From Flavobacterium lotistagni (lineage in GTDB: Bacteria > Bacteroidota > Bacteroidia > Flavobacteriales > Flavobacteriaceae), in NCBI RefSeq assembly GCF_011392125.1, contig NZ_JAAJBU010000007.1:1-64000 (forward strand): 64,000 nucleotides of DNA, read 5' to 3'. The notes below the pieces were generated by a model that was not told the origin of the DNA, did no database searches, and saw only the letters and a list, made by a program, of their open reading frames with translations. This document shows, in pieces, positions 52,432 to 59,018 of the stretch (position 1 is the first letter of the stretch; every line of letters begins with the position of its first letter). A program made the translations under genes and the position numbers.

Positions 52432-53217
52432 ATGGAAATTCTAGGGTATTTAGCTTCTGTTCTTATCGGCATCACATTGGGCTTGATTGGCGGTGGCGGC
52501 AGTATTCTGACCGTTCCGATTTTGGTGTATTTGTTTGCTATAGATGCTGAAAATGCCACAAGTTATTCGCTTTTCATTGTGGGCATTACCGCGATGATTG
52601 GGGCTTACCGCCATTACGTTTTGGGAAATCTGAAAATCAAGACGGCGTTTTATTTTGCTTTGCCTTCGATTGCTTCTTTACTCATTGTAAGGAAAATACT
52701 GTTGCCCAGAATTCCTGATTTATTATTCAACATTAATGGTTTTGCAGTAACGAAAAACCTTTTGATCATGATTGTTTTTGCGTTGCTGATGATGGCCGCT
52801 TCAGTATCGATGATTCGAAAAACAACTGAAGTTAAAACCGCTTCAGAGCATTTTCCGCAACTGGCCTTGATTGGTTTTTTGGTCGGTTTCATCACCGGTT
52901 TTCTGGGTGCTGGCGGCGGTTTTCTGATTATTCCTGCCTTACTGTTTTTTGCTAATTTACCAATGAAACAAGCTGTAGGCACTTCACTTTTTATCATTTT
53001 CATCAATTCGCTGATTGGCTTTGGCGGCGATCTGCTCAGCGGAATTCCCATTGATTACTCACTACTACTTACCATTACTGCCATTGCCATTATTGGTATG
53101 CTAATCGGCACACAGCTTTCCAAAAAAATAGACGGCGCGAAACTTAAACCCGCTTTCGGTTGGTTCGTATTGTTGATGGGCATATACATCATCGGTAAAG
53201 AAATTTTCTTGAAATAA
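52432..53217 (+). CDS. TauE/SafE-family membrane permease
   Basis: 261 residues, 8 predicted membrane segments in two related halves: LASVLIGITLGLIGGGGSILTVPILVYL (about 6-33) and LIGFLVGFITGFLGAGGGFLIIPALLFF (about 143-170), each with the glycine-rich G-x-G-G-G loop of the family, and the conserved AVGTSLFIIFINSLIGFGGD. TauE/SafE proteins export or import sulfur oxyanions (sulfite, taurine products). It heads the sulfur cluster; the MBL-rhodanese gene follows after 77 nt with its own promoter. Confidence 0.92.
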   Translation: MEILGYLASVLIGITLGLIGGGGSILTVPILVYLFAIDAENATSYSLFIVGITAMIGAYRHYVLGNLKIKTAFYFALPSIASLLIVRKILLPRIPDLLFNINGFAVTKNLLIMIVFALLMMAASVSMIRKTTEVKTASEHFPQLALIGFLVGFITGFLGAGGGFLIIPALLFFANLPMKQAVGTSLFIIFINSLIGFGGDLLSGIPIDYSLLLTITAIAIIGMLIGTQLSKKIDGAKLKPAFGWFVLLMGIYIIGKEIFLK

Positions 53218-53260
53218 TCCGTAGGTGACAAAAGTCATAGTTTAAAAAATCTGGCCCACA

Positions 53261-53268
53261 TAGTTTTG
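53261..53268 (+). promoter_or_regulatory. -7 element for MBL-rhodanese copy 1
   Basis: TAGTTTTG, 26 nt before ATG 53295; it overlaps the frame's earlier ATG at 53268, ruling that start out. Confidence 0.5.
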
Positions 53269-53294
53269 TGACATCAATCTCAAAATTCATTCAG

Positions 53295-54710
53295 ATGAAA
53301 GTGGAACAAATTTATACCGGATGCATTGCTCACGCAGCTTATTATATTGAAAGTAATGGCGAAGCAGCGATATTCGATCCTTTACGCGAAGTACAACCTT
53401 ATATAGATAGGGCCACTGGTGATGGCGCACAGATTAAATATGTTTTTGAGACGCATTTCCACGCGGATTTTGTTTCGGGCCATCTCGATTTGGCAAAAAA
53501 AACAGGTGCCACGATAGTCTACGGTCCAACTGCCAAGCCTAATTTTGACGCCTTGATTGCCGAAGACCAACAAGAATTCAAAGTGGGCGATTATACCATC
53601 AAAGCACTGCACACGCCCGGTCACACTATGGAAAGTACTTGCTATTTACTGAGCGACGAAACTGCAAAACCACACGGCATTATCACCGGAGACACTTTAT
53701 TTATTGGCGATGTGGGCCGACCCGATTTAGCACAACACGTCATTGCCGATTTAACCCAAGACAAACTGGCCCGTTTGTTATACCATTCGCTTCGAAATAA
53801 AATCATGCCTTTGCCTGATGATTTAATAGTGTATCCAAACCACGGAGCCGGAAGTGCTTGCGGAAAAATGATGAGCAAGGAAACCACTGATTGGCTCGGC
53901 AATCAAAAGAAAACCAATTACGCCTTGAACCTCGATTTGAGTGAAGACCAATTCGTGAAAGCTTTGCTCACCGGACTCACCAATCCGCCCGGTTATTTTC
54001 CGAAAAATGTGTTGATGAATATTCAAGGTTATGAAAGTTTAGACACTGTGATGCTTCGCGCCAGGCAACCACTCACGCCTATTGAATTTGAAAGCATTGC
54101 CAACGAAGCCGATGTTTTGGTTCTAGACACGCGAGCGGCAGCGGATTTTGCGCAAGGTTTCATTCCGAACAGCATTAACATAGGTCTGGACGGCAATTTT
54201 GCGATGTGGGTGGGCGAAATGATTCACGATATAGAGCAACGAATTTTATTGGTTACCGAACCCGGCAAAGAAGAAGAAGCCATGATTCGGTTGTCGCGCG
54301 TGGGATATGACCATACGATTGGTTATCTCAAAGGCGGTTTTGAAGCTTGGAAAAGCACCGGACGCGAAACTGATCAGATCAACAGAATTACTGCCGAAGC
54401 ACTCGAAAAAATCATGACACAAGAAAAAATTACGGTCATTGATGTGCGCAAAAAATCAGAATTTGAATCAGAACATTTGCTCGATGCAGTGAATATTCCA
54501 ATGAACGAAATCAATAGCCGTTTGGCAGAATTCCCGAAAGACAAACCTTTTGTACTGCATTGCGCGGGCGGTTACCGGAGTATCATTGCTGGTTCTATAT
54601 TGAAACAACGCGGCTGGGACAATTTTACCGATGTGATTGGCGGCTACAACGAAATCAAGAAAACCGAACTCGAAAAAACAGCATTTGTTTGCCCAACCAC
54701 ACTTTTGTAA
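53295..54710 (+). CDS. MBL-fold hydrolase fused to two rhodanese domains (copy 1)
   Basis: 471 residues from ATG 53295. Metallo-beta-lactamase fold at about 1-250 with metal site THFHADFVSGH (His54, His56, Asp58, His63), HTPGH and GDTLFIGDVGRPDL, as in persulfide dioxygenase (ETHE1)-type enzymes. First rhodanese (about 265-355) lacks the active Cys: its loop reads VTEPGKEEE. Second rhodanese (about 365-465) keeps Cys in LHCAGGYRS. Likely cytosolic persulfide or polysulfide oxidation with sulfur transfer. A close paralogue lies 2.2 kb on. Confidence 0.9.
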   Translation: MKVEQIYTGCIAHAAYYIESNGEAAIFDPLREVQPYIDRATGDGAQIKYVFETHFHADFVSGHLDLAKKTGATIVYGPTAKPNFDALIAEDQQEFKVGDYTIKALHTPGHTMESTCYLLSDETAKPHGIITGDTLFIGDVGRPDLAQHVIADLTQDKLARLLYHSLRNKIMPLPDDLIVYPNHGAGSACGKMMSKETTDWLGNQKKTNYALNLDLSEDQFVKALLTGLTNPPGYFPKNVLMNIQGYESLDTVMLRARQPLTPIEFESIANEADVLVLDTRAAADFAQGFIPNSINIGLDGNFAMWVGEMIHDIEQRILLVTEPGKEEEAMIRLSRVGYDHTIGYLKGGFEAWKSTGRETDQINRITAEALEKIMTQEKITVIDVRKKSEFESEHLLDAVNIPMNEINSRLAEFPKDKPFVLHCAGGYRSIIAGSILKQRGWDNFTDVIGGYNEIKKTELEKTAFVCPTTLL

Positions 54711-54765
54711 AAAACCGTTGGCTAAAGCTGGTTTGTGGAAGCTAGATTTGATGCGGAATCCTCGA

Positions 54766-54897
54766 CCCTAGCCCCGATTGAAGCGGCATCCTTTTGCGTT
54801 TGGCAGTATGTGACAGGAAGCCTATTTTGAAACGCGAGCATTTATCAACGGTCATTTTAAAAAGCAAAAGATATAGCGAAAAGCGGGAAACAGCTAC
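54766..54897. repeat. Dispersed repeat, family 1, copy in the sulfur cluster
   Basis: CCCTAGCCCCGATTGAAGCG GCATCC... to AAGATATAGCGAAAAGCGGG AAACAGCTAC, matching both ends of the 44711-44950 copy with a different middle. Confidence 0.75.
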
Positions 54898-54929
54898 TAA
54901 AAAAACTGTAAACCAAAAACTAAAAACGT

Positions 54930-55142
54930 ATGAAAAAAAACATGGGAAAAGCCGACAAAATGCTGCGAATGGTTGTGGCGCTGGTCATCGGAATGTTGTA
55001 TATCAATAAAACCATTTCCGGATTTCTGGGCGATATCTTGGTTTTGTTGGCGATTGTCTTTGTGATTACGAGCCTAATTGGGTTTTGTCCGCTGTATATC
55101 CCCTTTGGGATGAATACTACTGAAAATCAAGACCAAATTTAA
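54930..55142 (+). CDS. DUF2892-family small membrane protein
   Basis: 70 residues (ATG 54942 is an alternative start). Two membrane helices (MLRMVVALVIGMLYINKTISGF, ILVLLAIVFVITSLIGFCPLY) with the GFCPLYIPFG end characteristic of DUF2892, the membrane tail often fused to rhodanese domains (YgaP-like). Here it stands alone but between two MBL-rhodanese genes, so a sulfur-linked role is likely. The Cys in GFCP is conserved in the family. Confidence 0.88.
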   Translation: MKKNMGKADKMLRMVVALVIGMLYINKTISGFLGDILVLLAIVFVITSLIGFCPLYIPFGMNTTENQDQI

Positions 55143-55167
55143 AAATCAAAAATCGTGTTAAAAACAA

Positions 55168-55196
55168 TTTGCCTTTGAAAATAATGGCTACTTTTG
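55168..55196 (+). promoter_or_regulatory. Promoter of the Cys/Lys-rich peptide gene
   Basis: TTTG (55168-55171), 17-nt spacer, TACTTTTG (55189-55196), 28 nt before ATG 55225. Confidence 0.6.
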
Positions 55197-55224
55197 GGAG
55201 GCAATTAATCAAAAACAACTCAAA

Positions 55225-55407
55225 ATGAAAAAATTAGTTTCTGTAATGGCATTGGCGGCTTTCTTACTTTCATTGAACGTAACGGCTCAAGAAAAACAAA
55301 AAGAAAAGGAAACCGCAAAAAAAGAATGCTCGATGAAAGAAAAACAATCGTGCAGCAAAGAGAAAAAAGCCGGTTGTTGTGCTAAAAAAGCAGACAAAAA
55401 AGCCTAA
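55225..55407 (+). CDS. Secreted Cys/Lys-rich small protein
   Basis: 60 residues: signal peptide 1-22 (MALAAFLLSLNVTAQ) and a 38-residue mature part made of Lys, Glu and Ala with Cys residues in KECS, QSCS and GCCAKK. No known family. Composition suggests a metal- or thiol-binding periplasmic peptide. Own promoter and a strong terminator, so it is expressed as a separate short mRNA inside the sulfur cluster. Confidence 0.75.
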   Translation: MKKLVSVMALAAFLLSLNVTAQEKQKEKETAKKECSMKEKQSCSKEKKAGCCAKKADKKA

Positions 55408-55427
55408 GTTTTCAAACGAATTTAAAG

Positions 55428-55457
55428 AGTGCTTGAGTTTTCAGGCACTTTTTTTTT
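55428..55457 (+). terminator. Rho-independent terminator of the Cys/Lys-rich gene
   Basis: AGTGCTTGA/TCAGGCACT (55428-55436, 55441-55449; one G-T pair), loop GTTT, T-run to 55457. Confidence 0.92.
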
Positions 55458-55496
55458 ACCTTGCCCCTACTAAATTTTACGCTAAATTTTATATTG

Positions 55497-56906
55497 ATGA
55501 AAATCGAACAAATCTATACCGGATGCATTGCCCAAGCGGCATATTACCTAGAGAGTAATGGCGAGGCAGCTATTTTTGACCCACTTCGTGAAGTGCAGCC
55601 TTATCTGGATCGAGCGGCGAAAGATCAGGCTAAAATCAAATATATTTTCGAGACACATTTCCATGCTGATTTTGTATCGGGTCATCTCGATTTGGCCAAA
55701 AAATCTGGAGGAAAAATCGTTTACGGCCCAACGGCAAAACCTGAATTTGATGCCCTCATTGCCGAAGACAACCAAGAATTCAAAGTCGGGAATTACACCA
55801 TCAAAGCCATCCACACGCCGGGGCACACGCTGGAAAGTACGTGCTATTTGCTAAGTGACGAAAATGGAAAACCGCACGGCATTATCACCGGAGATACTTT
55901 GTTTATAGGCGATGTCGGACGACCCGATTTAGCACAAGCCTTAGTAGACGATTTAACTCAGGATAAACTCGCTTCTTATTTATTCGATTCGTTGCGCAAC
56001 AAAATCATGACCTTGCCCGATGAGCTGATTGTTTACCCAAGCCACGGAGCCGGAAGCGCTTGCGGAAAAAACATGAGCAAAGAAACCACTGACACGCTCG
56101 GCAACCAGAAAAAAACCAATTATGCGTTGCGCGCCGATATGACCCAAGAAGAATTTACCAAAGAACTGCTTGATGGCTTGGGCGCTCCGCCGGCGTATTT
56201 CCCACAAAATGTGTTATTGAATATTCAAGGTTATGAAAGCTTAGACCATATTCTAGAAAAATCAAATAAGGCTTTCTCGCCAGAGCAATTTGAAGCAATT
56301 GCCAACCAATCTGAAGCCGTTATTCTCGACGTTCGCCACGAAGATGATTTCGTAAAAAGTCATATTCCGGGTTCGATTTTTATCGGTATTCAAGGGAATT
56401 TTGCGCCTTGGGTTGGAGCTTTGTTGGGTAACGTAAATCAAGAATTGCTATTGGTGACGCCCGCTGGCAAAGAAGAAGAAACCATTACCCGTTTGTCGCG
56501 CGTAGGTTTTGATCGTGTTTTGGGTTATTTACAAGGAGGTATTGACACGTGGAAAACAGCCGGTTATCCAACGGATTCGATTGTATCGATTTCACCGGAA
56601 CAATTTGCTCAGGAAATGACTGCCGATAGCCTTGTAGTCGATGCCCGAAAACCGGGTGAATTTGAAGCAGAACACATTGAGAAAGCTATTAATATTCCGT
56701 TAGATTCGGTGAACGCTAATTTTTCAATGGTGCCTAAAAACGATTTCTACCTGCACTGCGCCGGAGGATATCGTTCGGTGATTATGGCTTCAATTTTAAA
56801 AGCTAGAGGTTATCACAACTTGATTAACGTGGAGAAAGGCATTAGTGGGATTCGAAAAACCAATGTAAAACTGACCCATTTTGTTTGTCCTTCAACGCTG
56901 AAATAG
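55497..56906 (+). CDS. MBL-fold hydrolase fused to two rhodanese domains (copy 2)
   Basis: 469 residues from ATG 55497; the frame opens at 55461, inside the run-out of the preceding terminator. Same plan as copy 1: THFHADFVSGH metal site, GHTLESTCYLLSDENGKPHGI, then a first rhodanese without Cys (LLVTPAGKEEE) and a second with LHCAGGYRSV. The first 250 residues are nearly identical in register to copy 1, with most changes in the rhodanese part (DADSLVVDARKPGEFEAEH). The duplicate may serve another substrate or condition. No clear -7 element directly before it. Confidence 0.9.
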   Translation: MKIEQIYTGCIAQAAYYLESNGEAAIFDPLREVQPYLDRAAKDQAKIKYIFETHFHADFVSGHLDLAKKSGGKIVYGPTAKPEFDALIAEDNQEFKVGNYTIKAIHTPGHTLESTCYLLSDENGKPHGIITGDTLFIGDVGRPDLAQALVDDLTQDKLASYLFDSLRNKIMTLPDELIVYPSHGAGSACGKNMSKETTDTLGNQKKTNYALRADMTQEEFTKELLDGLGAPPAYFPQNVLLNIQGYESLDHILEKSNKAFSPEQFEAIANQSEAVILDVRHEDDFVKSHIPGSIFIGIQGNFAPWVGALLGNVNQELLLVTPAGKEEETITRLSRVGFDRVLGYLQGGIDTWKTAGYPTDSIVSISPEQFAQEMTADSLVVDARKPGEFEAEHIEKAINIPLDSVNANFSMVPKNDFYLHCAGGYRSVIMASILKARGYHNLINVEKGISGIRKTNVKLTHFVCPSTLK

Positions 56907-56962
56907 CCGGATTTATAAGAAAAAAATAAGATTTGAAAATAGTTCAGGTCTTTAATTTTGAA

Positions 56963-56970
56963 TACTTTTG
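56963..56970 (+). promoter_or_regulatory. -7 element for the TlpA-like gene
   Basis: TACTTTTG, 29 nt before ATG 57000. Confidence 0.5.
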
Positions 56971-56999
56971 CCCACTCAATTTAAAACTCTTACATCAGA

Positions 57000-58142
57000 A
57001 TGAAAAAATTTCTCTTAGGAATGGCTGCACTTGCTGCAATGGCTTCTTGTAACAAGGCTGCTGAAAATGAATACATCGTCACAGGAAACATCAAAGGAAT
57101 TGCAGACGGAAAATCAGTGATTTTGGAAGTTCAAGACGACAACGGTGGCTTAAAACCAGTAGATACCGTGAAAATGAAAGACGGCAAATTCACCTTTACC
57201 GGATCGGCCAAAGAACCCGAAATCTATTTGGTGAGCATTGAGTCAGTCAATGGCAAGGTACCTTTCATCCTTGAAAATGGTGAAATCGAAATGACTATCG
57301 ACAAAGACAGCCTCAGTCTAGCAAAAGTTACTGGAACCTATAATAACGAGGAACTAGACAATTACAAGCAGAAAGGTATTGCGGTGCAGAAAAAGATGAT
57401 CAAATTCCAGAAAGACAATAACACCAAAATGATGCAAGCCAATAAAACCAATGATACGGTTTTAATGAATAGTTTAAAGAAAGAATACAGCAAGTTTCAA
57501 GAAGAATTTGTAAAGCAGTCTGATGCCTATGTTGCTTCACACCCAAAAGCGTATATTTCAATTTTGATTATCGAAGGCATGTTCAACCAAATGGCTCCTG
57601 ATTTCAATAAGATCACCAAAATGTACAACGGTTTGGATGAATCAATCAAAAAAACAAAGCATGGCAAGAAAGTCAAAGAAAATCTTGATAAAATCAACAA
57701 ACCCACAGCGCCTGTAGCCGAGATTAAAATTGGTGCCACAGCTCCTGATTTTACAGCACCAACACCTGATGGAAAAAAAACATCACTAAAGCAAAACCTA
57801 GGCAAAGTAACTATCGTTGATTTTTGGGCTTCATGGTGCAAACCGTGCCGTGCCGAAAACCCAAATATGGTGGCGCTCTACAAAGAATTCCATGCAAAAG
57901 GTTTGAATATCGTTGGTGTTTCGCTAGACGATGAAGCCTCTAAATGGAAAGAAGCTATTGCCAAGGATGGGCTAACCTGGACACACGTTTCTAACTTAAA
58001 AAACTTCGAAGATCCGATTGCTAATACTTATGGCATTCAATTGATACCATCGACATATATTCTTGACGGTTCCGGAAAAGTAATCGCCAAAGATTTACGG
58101 GGCGCTGAACTCAAAGCCAAAGTAGCTTCTTTGTTGAAATAA
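57000..58142 (+). CDS. TlpA-like thioredoxin lipoprotein with DUF4369
   Basis: 380 residues. Lipobox AMASC (Cys17). N-terminal DUF4369 beta domain (YIVTGNIKGIADGKSVILE, VDTVKMKDGKFTFTGSAKEPEIYLV), a helical middle (about 115-230), then AhpC/TSA-thioredoxin domain (IKIGATAPDFTAPTPDG, DFWASWCKPCRAENPN with Cys280/Cys283, LIPSTYILDGSGKVI with cis-Pro). Membrane-tethered periplasmic disulfide reductase, the arrangement common in Bacteroidota. It may work with the DsbD at 37379-39388. Ends in a terminator before tRNA-Tyr. Confidence 0.93.
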   Translation: MKKFLLGMAALAAMASCNKAAENEYIVTGNIKGIADGKSVILEVQDDNGGLKPVDTVKMKDGKFTFTGSAKEPEIYLVSIESVNGKVPFILENGEIEMTIDKDSLSLAKVTGTYNNEELDNYKQKGIAVQKKMIKFQKDNNTKMMQANKTNDTVLMNSLKKEYSKFQEEFVKQSDAYVASHPKAYISILIIEGMFNQMAPDFNKITKMYNGLDESIKKTKHGKKVKENLDKINKPTAPVAEIKIGATAPDFTAPTPDGKKTSLKQNLGKVTIVDFWASWCKPCRAENPNMVALYKEFHAKGLNIVGVSLDDEASKWKEAIAKDGLTWTHVSNLKNFEDPIANTYGIQLIPSTYILDGSGKVIAKDLRGAELKAKVASLLK

Positions 58143-58169
58143 TTAGAACTAGCTTTATCATTAATAGAG

Positions 58170-58193
58170 AAATCTCCAAGCGGGGATTTTTTT
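58170..58193 (+). terminator. Rho-independent terminator after the TlpA-like gene
   Basis: AAATCTCC/GGGGATTT (58170-58177, 58182-58189), loop AAGC, T-run to 58193. Confidence 0.85.
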
Positions 58194-58248
58194 ATGCTCT
58201 TCAATCTCAACTCATTAAAAATTAGTTTAGATTTAAGTGAAAGATTAA

Positions 58249-58279
58249 TTTGCAAACACCAAAACAGTTTCTATATTTG
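58249..58279 (+). promoter_or_regulatory. Consensus Bacteroidota promoter of tRNA-Tyr
   Basis: TTTG (58249-58252), exactly 19 nt, TATATTTG (58272-58279), 18 nt before the tRNA. The best promoter in the window. Confidence 0.85.
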
Positions 58280-58297
58280 CAAGCGCTTTTTAAGCAA

Positions 58298-58378
58298 GGG
58301 GAGATACTCAAGCGGCCAACGAGGGCAGACTGTAAATCTGCTGGGAGACCTTCGCAGGTTCGAATCCTGCTCTCCCCA
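58298..58378 (+). tRNA. tRNA-Tyr (anticodon GTA)
   Basis: Class II tRNA. Acceptor GGGGAGA (58298-58304) pairs with TCTCCCC (58371-58377). Anticodon stem GCAGA/TCTGC with loop CTGTAAA, anticodon GTA at 58332-58334. A long variable arm follows, as tRNA-Tyr has, and a T arm GCAGG-TTCGAAT-CCTGC. Discriminator A at 58378; the terminal CCA is not encoded. Confidence 0.95.
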
Positions 58379-58394
58379 CAAGTATTTAAAAAAG

Positions 58395-58427
58395 AAAAAA
58401 CCACAAACTCGCTTGATGGTTTTTTTT
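58395..58427 (+). terminator. Rho-independent terminator of tRNA-Tyr
   Basis: AAAAAACCA (58395-58403) pairs with TGGTTTTTT (58417-58425), 13-nt loop, T-run to 58427. Confidence 0.8.
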
Positions 58428-58870
58428 GTTTTAAATGCTTGAGTAAGGGGCCACCCTTACGGATCATGAAATAATCCTGCTACTGAATTTTTGTAAAAAC
58501 CCGCTTGATGTTTTTTTTGTTTTAAATGCTTGAGTAAGGGGCCACCCTTACGGATCATGAAATAATCCTGCTACTGAATTTTTGTAAAAACCCGCTTGAT
58601 GTTTTTTTTGTTTTAAATGCTTGAGTAAGGAGCCACCCTTAAAAAAGGATCATTTGAAAAATAATCCTGCATACTAGAATAAATCTTCAACAAAAACCAA
58701 TTAGGAAACCTTGTAAAATTTCAGCAAACCTAGGCTTGATGGTTTTTTGTTTTAAATGCTTGTACAAGGTTTCCCTTAAAAAGGATCATTTGAAAAATAA
58801 TCCTGCATACTAAAATAAATCTTCAACAAAAACCAATTAGGAAATCTACCAGAATTTCAGCCTAAAACTA
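58411..58870 (+). repeat. Tandem repeat array behind tRNA-Tyr
   Basis: GCTTGATG...TTTTGTTTTAAATGCTTG starts at 58411, 58503, 58594 and 58734 (periods 92, 91 and 140). Units also hold GTAAGGG-GCCA-CCCTTAC, a perfect 7-bp hairpin, in the first two copies, weaker forms later, and GGATCAT...AATAATCCTGC. Units 3 and 4 share an extra block CAACAAAAACCAATTAGGAA. Fills most of the 640-bp gap; the rest (58871-58984) has no gene I can support. Confidence 0.88.
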
Positions 58871-58984
58871 GCTTAACGCATATCTTAAATTTATATCAAT
58901 TCAAGAATGCAAATCGAATCACAATCTGTCTAAAATCAAATGTTAAAGTCAAATTAAATCCTGAAGTCCACTATATTTAATTGT

Positions 58985-58992
58985 TACTTTTG
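58985..58992 (+). promoter_or_regulatory. -7 element for the PIG-L/symporter operon
   Basis: TACTTTTG, 26 nt before ATG 59019. Confidence 0.5.
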
Positions 58993-59018
58993 GAGCTATT
59001 GCCAATACAGGATTTTCT

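Noticed and set aside
58194-58474. Open frames on both strands across tRNA-Tyr
   Set aside because: They cover the tRNA and its terminator; the tRNA fold is unambiguous.
58411-58870. CRISPR-like spacing of repeats
   Set aside because: Whole units are repeated with no unique spacers, unit lengths vary (92, 91, 140), and no cas genes are near.
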